NCBI GenBank assembly: GCA_900542305.1
Contig: UQMU01000055.1
Location: 1 to 6,764 of the forward strand
Reading direction: 5' to 3'
DNA from: an uncultured Collinsella sp.
Lineage (GTDB): Bacteria; Actinomycetota; Coriobacteriia; Coriobacteriales; Coriobacteriaceae
Length of the DNA: 6,764 nucleotides
Both the position numbers and the translations under genes were made by a program. Positions 1 to 5,624 of this stretch are shown in pieces; position 1 is the first letter of the stretch, and every line of letters starts with the position of its first letter. The notes below the pieces were generated by a model. The model searched no databases. It saw only the letters and a program-made list of their open reading frames with translations, and had not been told where the DNA came from.

Positions 1-12
1 AAGAGCCACAAT

Positions 13-48
13 GGCCCCGCCGACCGCTTGCAATCGGTCGGCGGGGCC
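13..48. repeat. 14-bp perfect inverted repeat (terminator-like hairpin)
   Basis: Arms 13-26 and 35-48 are exact reverse complements, very rich in G and C, around an 8-nt loop. No T-run follows on either strand (plus: tgccgttaac; minus: attgtggctc), so a classical intrinsic terminator is not demonstrated. It could be the terminator of a gene to the left of the window, the end of the minus-strand transposase transcript, or a palindrome beside which the IS110 element inserted, since members of that family often target palindromic repeats. The hairpin is certain; its role is not. Confidence 0.5.
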
Positions 49-257
49 TGCCGTTAACCCGTCCCGGTCCGCCCCCGGCATGTCATCGACGCCTTCGGCT
101 CAGTCTCATATCCGCGGATACCGTTCTGTCGGCCCGCACTCCATTCCTTCGGCGGGGTTCCCCAAGTCTGTCGAGGCGCATGCGGAGGGCTCCGCGCGCA
201 CAGCGAAATAGGGGGTATCCCCGAAGGCCGCCCGGCTCGCCGGGACGGGGGCTATGT
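49..257 (-). other. Palindrome-rich non-coding region 3' of the IS110 recombinase
   Basis: No credible gene lies here. The stretch carries several short perfect inverted repeats: 109-120 (TATCCGCGGATA), 154-163 (GGGG/CCCC), 182-195 (GCGGAG/CTCCGC), 212-222 (GGGG/CCCC) and 231-244 (CCCGGC/GCCGGG). Longer-range pairing is also possible: GCCTTCGG at 91-98 and CCTTCGG at 146-152 are both complementary to CCGAAGG(C) at 221-228. In the IS1111 branch of the IS110 family the bridge RNA is encoded downstream of the recombinase, so this is one candidate location for it. It could equally be IS end plus ordinary flanking DNA. No promoter was identified. Confidence 0.3.
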
Positions 258-1379
258 CTATTCCGCGCCCTCCCGGCACATCATGCCGAGGGCCCAGAGC
301 CACCTCACGAGCTCGGCCGCGGTGGCCGCGTTGGCCTTCGCCGCGGGCATGCCGCGGGCGAGCATCTCCTCGCGCCGCCGCAGGAGCCGCTCGGACCCCT
401 TCCTCCCGTGCATCCTTATCTCGAGGGGCACGCCCGTGTCCCTTGGCATGAGCTTCGGCTGGTGCCGTGCCGCGGCGTAGCACCATGAACCCTCAACGGC
501 CAGCTTCCTCACGAGCGCGTTGCCCGCACCGCTGATGCCTCCGAGCCGCACGGAGTCGCCACTCGACCTCTGACTCGGCGCGAGGCCGAAATAGGCCGTG
601 ACCTGCCTTCCGGAACGGAACCTCGTGAAGTCGCCGACCTCGGCCGAGAAGGCTGCGGCCAGCGCGAAGGCGCAGCCCTTGATCGACTGGAGGGCGGCCA
701 CCTCCGCGGCGATCGGGCTGGCATCCACGGCGGCCCTGTACTCGGAGAGCAGGTCCGCCCGGGCCTCCGCCGCGGCCTCGACCTCGTTCCTCAGGGCGGC
801 GAGCGTCCGAACCCCGCCATCGTCCTCCGGCCTGACCTTGTCGAGCCACCTCAGGAAGTCGTAGGTCCAGTACTTCCTCGGGTTGCCGGCGGGCGTGGTG
901 CCGCCGTAGACGAACCCCCGCTTTGCGAGGAAGGCGAGCAGCCGCTGCTTGGCGGTCGCCAGGCGCGCGGTCGCCCCGTCGTAGGCGCCGGCGAGGTCCC
1001 TGATGCCTTCGACCTCGGGGGAGGGGACCCATACGGGGGAGATGTCGTGGGCGAGTATCGCCTTGGCCATCCTGGCGGCGTCGTTCCTGTCGTTCTTGGA
1101 GGCCGAGTCGGCGGCCGACCTGGGGATCTTCGAGACCGCGGCGACGACGCACTCGACGCCGAGCCCGGCGAGCTCCCTTTGCGGGGCGAAGCCGAGGTAG
1201 CCGCTCTCGTAGGCCGCGAGCGACGGCCCGGGGAACCCATCCATCCACCCGGCGATCTCGCCCCAGGGGTTGCCGGGGAACCTCCTCGTCACGGCCTCGC
1301 CGGTGTCCGCGTCGAGGGCGCAGACGGTGGTCGACCTCAGGTGGACGTCCATCCCGAACGCGGTAGAATACTTTGGCAT
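258..1379 (-). CDS. IS110-family DEDD/serine recombinase (transposase)
   Basis: This 373-residue enzyme is predicted to cut and rejoin DNA during movement of its insertion sequence, guided in this family by a bridge RNA that pairs with target and donor DNA. The N-terminal RuvC-like DEDD domain (about residues 5-150) shows GMDVH with Asp11, AYESGYLG with Glu58, and KNDRNDA with Asp97 and Asp100. A probable helical linker follows. The C-terminal Transposase_20 domain (about 230-315) has the IKG start, the segment FTRFRSGRQVTAYFGLAPS, and SSGDSVRLGGISGAGN, where Ser273 of the S-G pair matches the catalytic serine position of IS621. Length is normal for the family (roughly 310-450). The ATG at 1379 is preceded by GGGAGG at a suitable distance, and the frame ends in TAG. 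No frameshift or missing residue is seen. Family assignment is firm; IS110 versus IS1111 branch is undecided. Confidence 0.95.
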   Translation of the reverse strand: MPKYSTAFGMDVHLRSTTVCALDADTGEAVTRRFPGNPWGEIAGWMDGFPGPSLAAYESGYLGFAPQRELAGLGVECVVAAVSKIPRSAADSASKNDRNDAARMAKAILAHDISPVWVPSPEVEGIRDLAGAYDGATARLATAKQRLLAFLAKRGFVYGGTTPAGNPRKYWTYDFLRWLDKVRPEDDGGVRTLAALRNEVEAAAEARADLLSEYRAAVDASPIAAEVAALQSIKGCAFALAAAFSAEVGDFTRFRSGRQVTAYFGLAPSQRSSGDSVRLGGISGAGNALVRKLAVEGSWCYAAARHQPKLMPRDTGVPLEIRMHGRKGSERLLRRREEMLARGMPAAKANAATAAELVRWLWALGMMCREGAE

Positions 1380-1384
1380 GGGAG

Positions 1385-1390
1385 CCTCCC
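1385..1390 (-). promoter_or_regulatory. Ribosome binding site of the IS110 recombinase
   Basis: On the minus strand GGGAGG precedes the ATG at 1379 with a 5-nt gap. This supports that start codon and an N-terminus only ten residues ahead of the first catalytic aspartate, as is usual in the family. Confidence 0.7.
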
Positions 1391-1440
1391 AACCTCGTTG
1401 CGGCGCGGCTGCGCCTATGGCACTTCAACATCATTGTCGC

Positions 1441-1481
1441 AGCCCCGACCCGCGGCCACGAGCGGGGGCTCCTATCTTTTT
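1441..1481 (+). terminator. Terminator-like hairpin with T-run, plus strand
   Basis: AGCCCC (1441-1446) pairs with GGGGCT (1465-1470). An alternative inner pairing joins CCCGC (1449-1453) to GCGGG (1462-1466). The T-rich stretch tatctttttag follows on the plus strand. It would stop transcription arriving antisense through the IS110 gene and so insulate the DUF1846 promoter. It may be a native terminator of a gene now separated by the IS, or part of the element. The 2-nt gap and interrupted T-run make it only moderately convincing. Confidence 0.5.
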
Positions 1482-1660
1482 AGTGCCCTCGGATTGGGTC
1501 ATAGTGTCTGGCTTATGCTCAACCTGCGGCGCTGCCATCGTTGGTGCTGAGCGACTTGTTCCCCGCCTCAAATTAGCCATCCTGGGTCCCCGGTGGTTGC
1601 GGTGGGCGTGTTTGGTTGGTGCCTGTTGATGGTTTGGGTATCGGGGAGGGCGGGCTCCGT

Positions 1661-1666
1661 TATAAT
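1661..1666 (+). promoter_or_regulatory. -10 box (TATAAT) of the DUF1846 gene
   Basis: A perfect TATAAT stands alone in GC-rich DNA, 39 nt ahead of the chosen start codon. This predicts a transcript start near 1673 and a leader of about 33 nt. No good -35 hexamer is found at 16-18 nt spacing. On the opposite strand the overlapping TATAAC (1664-1659) could be a weak divergent -10, but it lacks a good -35 too. Confidence 0.6.
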
Positions 1667-1694
1667 CGCCTAGAACATTAAATGGAAACGGGAC

Positions 1695-1699
1695 GGGAG
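1695..1699 (+). promoter_or_regulatory. Ribosome binding site deciding the DUF1846 start
   Basis: GGGAG sits 6 nt before the ATG at 1706. The earlier in-frame ATG at 1682 has no ribosome binding site and lies only about 9 nt from the predicted transcript start, so 1706 is preferred. Confidence 0.65.
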
Positions 1700-1705
1700 C
1701 CATAT

Positions 1706-3187
1706 ATGCGCCAGGGTTTCGACAACGCGAAGTATATCGAGCTGCAGGCTGCTCACATTAAGGAGCGCATCTCACAGTTTGGTGGCAAGCTCTATTTGGA
1801 GTTTGGCGGCAAGCTGTTCGATGACTATCATGCGAGCCGCGTGCTGCCGGGTTTTGAACCGGACAGCAAGTTCCGCATGCTCAAGAGCATCGCCGACGAT
1901 GTCGAGGTTATCATCGCGATCAACGCGAACCACATCGAGAAAAACAAGGCTCGTGGTGACCTTGGCATTACCTATGACGAGGATGTGCTGCGCCTGGTTG
2001 ACCTGTTCCGCGGCAACGGCTTTGCCGTCGCGGCTGTGGTCATCACCCAGTACGCCGGCCAGCCTGCTGCCGATGTGTTCCGCAACCGCTTGAACGCGCT
2101 CGGTATTCCCGCCAAGCTGCACTATCCCATCGAGGGGTATCCGCACGATGTCGATCTGATCGTGTCCGACGATGGCTACGGCAAGAACGAGTTTGTCGAG
2201 ACCACGCGTCCGCTCGTTGTCGTGACGGCACCCGGCCCCGGCTCGGGCAAGCTCGCTACTTGCCTCTCGCAGCTGTATCACGAGCATAAGCACGGTACCG
2301 CCGCCGGCTATGCCAAGTTCGAGACCTTCCCGGTCTGGAATCTTCCTCTGACGCATCCGGTCAATATTGCCTACGAGGCCGCCACGGCTGACCTCGACGA
2401 CGCCAATATCATCGATTCGTTCCACCTTGAGGCCTACAACAAGACCACGGTCAACTACAACCGCGACGTCGAGGCCTTCCCGGTAGTCCGTGCCCTGATG
2501 GAAAAGATCCTGGGCAAGAGCCCCTACCAGAGCCCTACGGACATGGGCGTCAATATGGTCGGCTTTGCCATCACCGATGACGATGCCTGCCGCGACGCTT
2601 CCAAGATGGAGATTGTCCGCCGCTACTTTACCGCGGTCGAAAATGTGCGCCGTACCGGCGTGGGCGATGAGCAAGTCGACCGTCTCAAGATTATTATGAA
2701 GAAAGCCGGCATCGATAAGAACTACTCACCGGCGCGCTCGGCGGCCCTCACCAGGGAGCAACTGACGGGTGGTCCCGTGGGTGCCATGGTCATGCCCGAT
2801 GGCTCCGTGGTGACCGGTAAGACCTCCACGCGCCTGGGCGCCGCAAGTTCGCTCATTATGAACGCCCTCAAGCACGTCTCGGGCGTCGACCTTGAGCTCG
2901 AGGTTATCAGCGATGAGGCGATCGAGCCCATCAGCAAGCTCAAGACGCATTTCCTGGGCAGCAAAAACCCGCGCCTCCACACCGACGAGACGCTTATGGC
3001 GCTGTCGATCACCTCGGCCACGAGTGAGACGGCCGCTCGCGTCCTTTCGGGCCTGGAGCAGCTGCGCGGTTGCGATGCCTTCTTTAGCGTGATTATCTCG
3101 CCGACGGACGAGACGGTACTGCGCAAACTGGGTATCAACGTGTGCTGCGAGCCCAAGTTTGAGCGCCGCGGTTTCTTCCATCGCTAA
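1706..3187 (+). CDS. UPF0371/DUF1846 family protein, function unknown
   Basis: This 493-residue cytoplasmic protein matches the DUF1846 (UPF0371) family by its N-terminal signature: GFDNAKYIELQ, then IKERISQFGGKLYLEFGGK and FDDYHASRVLPGFEPDSK (about residues 4-55). A P-loop-like stretch GPGSGK lies at residues 177-182, preceded by the beta-strand-like LVVVTAP, which suggests nucleotide or phosphate binding. Other conserved-looking segments are FPVWNLPLTHPVNIAYEAATADL and SPTDMGVNMVGFAI in the middle and FFSVIISPTDETVLRKLGI near the end. No signal peptide or membrane segment is seen. Length is about that of the family. A structure exists for a corynebacterial member, but I know of no established function. 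The gene has its own -10 box and terminator, so it is probably a single-gene unit. The start at 1706 follows the ribosome binding site. Confidence 0.92.
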   Translation: MRQGFDNAKYIELQAAHIKERISQFGGKLYLEFGGKLFDDYHASRVLPGFEPDSKFRMLKSIADDVEVIIAINANHIEKNKARGDLGITYDEDVLRLVDLFRGNGFAVAAVVITQYAGQPAADVFRNRLNALGIPAKLHYPIEGYPHDVDLIVSDDGYGKNEFVETTRPLVVVTAPGPGSGKLATCLSQLYHEHKHGTAAGYAKFETFPVWNLPLTHPVNIAYEAATADLDDANIIDSFHLEAYNKTTVNYNRDVEAFPVVRALMEKILGKSPYQSPTDMGVNMVGFAITDDDACRDASKMEIVRRYFTAVENVRRTGVGDEQVDRLKIIMKKAGIDKNYSPARSAALTREQLTGGPVGAMVMPDGSVVTGKTSTRLGAASSLIMNALKHVSGVDLELEVISDEAIEPISKLKTHFLGSKNPRLHTDETLMALSITSATSETAARVLSGLEQLRGCDAFFSVIISPTDETVLRKLGINVCCEPKFERRGFFHR

Positions 3188-3221
3188 GTTTGAAGCACCG
3201 CGGTAATTGCATTGCATTTTG

Positions 3222-3254
3222 GCCGTATCGGGTTAGCGCCCGGTACGGCTTTTT
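3222..3254 (+). terminator. Intrinsic terminator after the DUF1846 gene
   Basis: An 11-bp stem (3222-3232 with 3239-3249, one T-G pair) encloses a 6-nt loop and is followed directly by TTTTT (3250-3254). It begins 34 nt after the stop codon and separates this gene from the winged-helix gene. Confidence 0.9.
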
Positions 3255-3320
3255 GATCAATAAAGCGCCTATTTCGGCGAAAAATAGCTGTTTACCTGCC
3301 TAGAAACAATTTGAGCGGTA

Positions 3321-3326
3321 TACAAT
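3321..3326 (+). promoter_or_regulatory. Possible -10 box of the winged-helix gene
   Basis: TACAAT lies within tatacaataa in the most A/T-rich part of the gap between terminator and gene. A start near 3333 would give a leader of about 110 nt. No -35 hexamer at normal spacing is convincing (TTTACC at 3291-3296 is 24 nt away), so the assignment is tentative. Confidence 0.4.
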
Positions 3327-3360
3327 AACCGTAACTGTTTCATCCTTAGCGGGATGCCGC

Positions 3361-3414
3361 ATGATGGATATTACCTGCCATCGTGAGGTGTGTCGGTCGC
3401 GCACGGCGCGTTAG
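3361..3414 (+). CDS. Candidate 17-residue leader peptide
   Basis: An ATG-ATG start opens a short frame encoding MMDITCHREVCRSRTAR, ending in TAG 29 nt before the winged-helix start. The GCGGGA ahead of it (GGGA at 3351-3354) leaves 6 nt to the first ATG and could act as a weak ribosome binding site, though it also sits in a small hairpin (3349-3360). The peptide is rich in arginine (4 of the last 10 residues) and has two cysteines. A 5-bp hairpin (3398-3410) overlaps its end. This could be a regulatory leader peptide or a chance frame; the evidence is only position and a weak ribosome site. Confidence 0.25.
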   Translation: MMDITCHREVCRSRTAR

Positions 3415-3431
3415 ATGCTCGTGCTCGGTTT

Positions 3432-3438
3432 GAGGAGG
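3432..3438 (+). promoter_or_regulatory. Strong ribosome binding site of the winged-helix gene
   Basis: GAGGAGG precedes the ATG at 3444 by 5 nt. It decides the start over an in-frame GTG at 3390, which would add 18 residues without family-like character and overlap the candidate leader peptide. Confidence 0.85.
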
Positions 3439-3443
3439 CTGCT

Positions 3444-3782
3444 ATGGCGGGCAAGGGTCGTGCGAGTGTCAACGATATGAAGCGTGTCGAGGTGCTGGTG
3501 TTGATGGAGATCGACCAGCAAACCGAAGACAATGGCGGGCCGTATGGTTTCTCGCGCAAAACGCTTGCCGAGCGCGTGGGGGTTTCGCCGTATCGTGTCC
3601 GCGCCGCAATCGATCGCTTGGATTCCGAAGGCATGATTGATGTCGTCTCGCGTTATAGCGACGACGGCGGTCAGCTTGCAAATGGCATTTGCCTCACCGA
3701 ACGTGGCGAGTGGTATCTTGAGGGCGTCCGTACCGGCATGCTCGTTCAAGAAATGCTTGAGGACGAGGTTTCTGATCGATAG
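3444..3782 (+). CDS. Small winged helix-turn-helix protein, probable transcription regulator
   Basis: This 112-residue protein is not a member of any family I can name with confidence. Residues 13-30 form a likely first helix (KRVEVLVLMEIDQQTEDN). Residues 36-62 look like a helix-turn-helix: FSRKTLAERVGVS, then the recognition helix PYRVRAAIDRLDSEG. Residues 63-85 fit a beta wing (MIDVVSRYSDDGGQLANGICLT), closed by the common winged-helix ending LTERGEWYLEG. A helical tail rich in Glu and Asp (residues 96-112) might mediate dimerisation. The fold resembles MarR-, PadR- or GntR-type DNA-binding domains without an effector domain, so a DNA-binding role is inferred. It is flanked by terminators on both sides and therefore is probably transcribed alone. 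Its target is unknown; autoregulation or control of neighbouring pyrG are untested options. Confidence 0.85.
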   Translation: MAGKGRASVNDMKRVEVLVLMEIDQQTEDNGGPYGFSRKTLAERVGVSPYRVRAAIDRLDSEGMIDVVSRYSDDGGQLANGICLTERGEWYLEGVRTGMLVQEMLEDEVSDR

Positions 3783-3806
3783 CAGCATGTAACCCTTGCC
3801 ACAGCG

Positions 3807-3839
3807 ACGCCGCCTGGGAAACCGGGCGGCGTTTTGTTT
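3807..3839 (+). terminator. Intrinsic terminator after the winged-helix gene
   Basis: The 8-bp stem ACGCCGCC (3807-3814) with GGCGGCGT (3825-3832) can extend inward to a GAAA tetraloop (3818-3821). It is followed by a T-rich run, ttttgttt. It starts 24 nt after the stop codon and isolates the gene from pyrG. Confidence 0.9.
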
Positions 3840-3873
3840 CAAGATTGAGAAATGCAATCGCACGCGAGAAAAA

Positions 3874-3905
3874 TTGCGAACGGTCCGCGGCGCGAGTATT
3901 ACAAT
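3874..3905 (+). promoter_or_regulatory. Probable promoter of the pyrG-xerD unit
   Basis: TTGCGA (3874-3879) is followed after 17 nt by TATTAC (3897-3902). The overlapping TACAAT (3900-3905) is a better -10 match but would give a 20-nt spacer. Either way the predicted transcript start is near 3909-3913, with a leader of about 50 nt before pyrG. Confidence 0.5.
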
Positions 3906-3910
3906 GAAGA

Positions 3911-3942
3911 CCCGTAAGATGTGGATAAACAACTTCTACGGG
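3911..3942 (+). promoter_or_regulatory. Hairpin in the pyrG leader
   Basis: CCCGTA (3911-3916) is perfectly complementary to TACGGG (3937-3942), with a 20-nt loop. It would lie at or near the 5' end of the transcript and finish 6 nt before the weak AGG ribosome site (3949-3951). It could stabilise the message or influence translation. No T-run follows, so it is not a terminator. Confidence 0.35.
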
Positions 3943-3960
3943 AAGCGCAGGTAACTCAAT

Positions 3961-5622
3961 ATGACCAAGCATGTGTTCGTAACCGGTGGCGTGGTTTCGT
4001 CCCTGGGCAAGGGTATCACCGCGGCCTCGCTGGGCCGTCTGCTCAAGTCGCGTGGCTACAAAGTAACGATGCAGAAGGCCGACCCGTATCTGAACGTCGA
4101 CCCCGGTACCATGAGCCCCTTCCAGCATGGTGAGGTCTTCGTTACCGAGGATGGTTACGAGTCCGACCTGGACCTGGGTCATTACGAGCGCTTTATTGAT
4201 GAGAACCTGACCCGCGATTCCAACTTTACGACCGGCGCCATCTATAAGAGCTTGATCGCCCGCGAGCGTCGCGGCGACTTTTTGGGCGGTACCGTGCAGG
4301 TGATTCCTCACGTCACCAATGCCATTAAGGACAAGTTCCGCCGCATCGAGGAGCAGACCGGCTCCGATGTAGTCATCACCGAGCTGGGCGGCACGATCGG
4401 CGACATCGAGTCGCAGCCGTTTGTCGAGGCCATCCGCCAGTACCGCAAGGAGGCCGGCCCCGAGAACGTCTGCTACATCCACGTGTCGCTCGTTCCCTAT
4501 ATCGCCGCCGCCCACGAGGTCAAGACCAAGCCCACGCAGCATTCCGTCAAGGAGCTCCGCAGCTTTGGCATCCAGCCCGATATCATCGTGCTGCGCTCCG
4601 ACCACCATATCGATGACGCTATCCGCGGAAAGATCGCAAGCTTCTGCGACGTCGACACCGATTGCGTCTTTACCAACGAGGACTGCGCGAGCATTTACGA
4701 TGTTCCGCAGCTGCTTGCCGAGCAGGACTTTGACCTGCGCATTTGCGAACGCCTGGGTCTGGATCCGCGTGAGCGCGACATGAGCGAGTGGAACGAGTTC
4801 CTGCGCAAACAGAATCACGCCAACCATCACGCCGACAAGGTGAAGATCGCCGTCGTGGGTAAGTACACGCAGCTGCCCGATGCGTACCTGTCGGTTATCG
4901 AGGCCCTGCACCATGCGGGCGTCTTCTACGATCGCCATGTGGACGTCCAGCTGGTCGACGGCGAGAGCCTCGACGAGCAGAATGTCTCCGAGGTTTTGGG
5001 CGACGCCTCGGGCATCCTGGTCCCCGGCGGCTTTGGCAAGCGCGCCCTGGAGGGCAAGATCCTCGCGGCCGAGTTTGCCCGTGAGCACAAGATTCCGTAT
5101 CTGGGCATTTGCCTGGGTATGCAGGTGGCCGTGTGCGAGTTCGCCCGCAACGTCGTCGGCCTTGCCGGCGCCAGCTCCTCCGAGTTCGATCCGGACGGCC
5201 CGTTTAGCGTCATCGATCTGATGAGCTCGCAGGAGGACGTGACCGAGAAGGGCGGCACCATGCGCCTGGGCGCCTATCCGTGCAAGCTCGCCGCCGATAC
5301 CCTTGCTCGCGAGGCATATGGCGAGGAGCTCGTCTACGAGCGTCACCGTCACCGCTTTGAGTTCAACAACGCCTTCCGTGACCAGCTCGAGGACGCCGGT
5401 TTGGTTATCTCGGGTCTGTCACCCGACGAGCGCCTGGTCGAGATGGTCGAGCTGCCGCGCGACGTGCATCCGTGGTATGTGGCAACCCAGGCTCATCCCG
5501 AGTTCAAGAGCCGCCCGACCAACCCGCAGCCGCTGTTCCGCGAGTTCGTGCGCGCTTCGATCGGCCAGCACGAGGGTGTCGACCGTCTGCAGGTGACGCC
5601 CATGAACCTCGCTACGGACTAA
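3961..5622 (+). CDS. pyrG: CTP synthase, glutamine-hydrolysing
   Basis: PyrG (553 residues) makes CTP from UTP using ATP and ammonia released from glutamine, the last step of de novo pyrimidine nucleotide synthesis, in the cytoplasm. The N-terminal synthase domain starts with VFVTGGVVSSLGKG (residues 5-18, P-loop). It then has DPYLNVDPGTMSP, DLDLGHYERF with Mg-binding Asp71, TELGGTIGDIES with Glu141, and KTKPTQH (188-194). The C-terminal class I glutaminase domain (from about 290) shows VPGGFG (354-359), the nucleophile Cys384 in GICLGMQ, and His512 and Glu514 in AHPEFKSRP. Length is normal and all main catalytic residues are present. One oddity is Arg361-Ala362 where almost all homologues I recall have Arg-Gly in the lid loop. 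The ribosome site (AGG, 9 nt before ATG) is weak. The next gene follows after 2 nt. Confidence 0.99.
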   Translation: MTKHVFVTGGVVSSLGKGITAASLGRLLKSRGYKVTMQKADPYLNVDPGTMSPFQHGEVFVTEDGYESDLDLGHYERFIDENLTRDSNFTTGAIYKSLIARERRGDFLGGTVQVIPHVTNAIKDKFRRIEEQTGSDVVITELGGTIGDIESQPFVEAIRQYRKEAGPENVCYIHVSLVPYIAAAHEVKTKPTQHSVKELRSFGIQPDIIVLRSDHHIDDAIRGKIASFCDVDTDCVFTNEDCASIYDVPQLLAEQDFDLRICERLGLDPRERDMSEWNEFLRKQNHANHHADKVKIAVVGKYTQLPDAYLSVIEALHHAGVFYDRHVDVQLVDGESLDEQNVSEVLGDASGILVPGGFGKRALEGKILAAEFAREHKIPYLGICLGMQVAVCEFARNVVGLAGASSSEFDPDGPFSVIDLMSSQEDVTEKGGTMRLGAYPCKLAADTLAREAYGEELVYERHRHRFEFNNAFRDQLEDAGLVISGLSPDERLVEMVELPRDVHPWYVATQAHPEFKSRPTNPQPLFREFVRASIGQHEGVDRLQVTPMNLATD

Positions 5623-5624
5623 GG

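Larger units (their letters stand above)
60..1440 (-). mobile_element. IS110-family insertion sequence, ends approximate
   Basis: The element is recognised by its intact recombinase gene (258-1379) flanked by non-coding DNA on both sides. IS110 elements usually lack clear terminal inverted repeats and target duplications, and none was seen, so the limits given are only a working estimate. The true right end may lie anywhere between about 1391 and 1655, and the left end anywhere between about 1 and 250. The coding region is visibly richer in G+C than the housekeeping genes further right, consistent with acquisition. The recombinase is complete and has its catalytic residues, so the element may still be active. 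Confidence 0.6.
1380..1660. other. Non-coding region between the IS110 gene and the DUF1846 promoter
   Basis: No convincing gene is present. On the minus strand this is the 5' flank of the recombinase, where IS110-branch elements encode their bridge RNA. Visible structure includes the hairpin 1441-1470 and a 7-bp stem 1517-1523 (GCTCAAC) with 1546-1552 (GCTGAGC), one G-U pair included, around a 22-nt loop. The part from about 1590 on is G/T-rich on the plus strand and looks like an ordinary promoter-upstream region. The IS-to-chromosome junction should fall somewhere here but has no visible signature. Confidence 0.35.

Noticed and set aside
246..1470. Octamer CGGGGGCT repeated in direct orientation at 246-253 and 1463-1470, flanking the recombinase, as possible IS ends
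   Set aside because: Eight bases in GC-rich DNA can recur by chance, flanking similarity is poor, and ends there would leave only about 90 nt upstream and almost none downstream of the gene, too little for a bridge RNA.
187..1659. GGGCTCCG at 187-194 and 1652-1659 as a target-site duplication
   Set aside because: IS110 elements do not normally generate such duplications and the match does not extend.
1682..1705. Earlier in-frame ATG for the DUF1846 gene
   Set aside because: No ribosome site, too close to the predicted transcript start, and the added 8 residues precede the family's usual N-terminus; the ATG at 1706 has GGGAG at 6 nt.
1772..2674. 300-codon minus-strand open frame opposite the DUF1846 gene
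   Set aside because: Same shadow effect in GC-rich coding DNA; the translation resembles no family and there is no ribosome binding site.
3906..3960. Bacillus-type pyrG attenuation by reiterative G addition
   Set aside because: The predicted start lacks GGGC and the leader has no terminator hairpin with T-run.
3694..5352. Long open frame of over 500 codons on the minus strand opposite pyrG
   Set aside because: It is a codon-bias shadow of pyrG, with low-complexity Ala/Leu/Asp/Gly-rich translation and no family signature, while the plus strand encodes an unmistakable CTP synthase.
5472..5624. Extended xerD frame starting inside pyrG
   Set aside because: The extra 51 residues overlap the end of pyrG in another frame, look like shadow translation, and are absent from Xer proteins.
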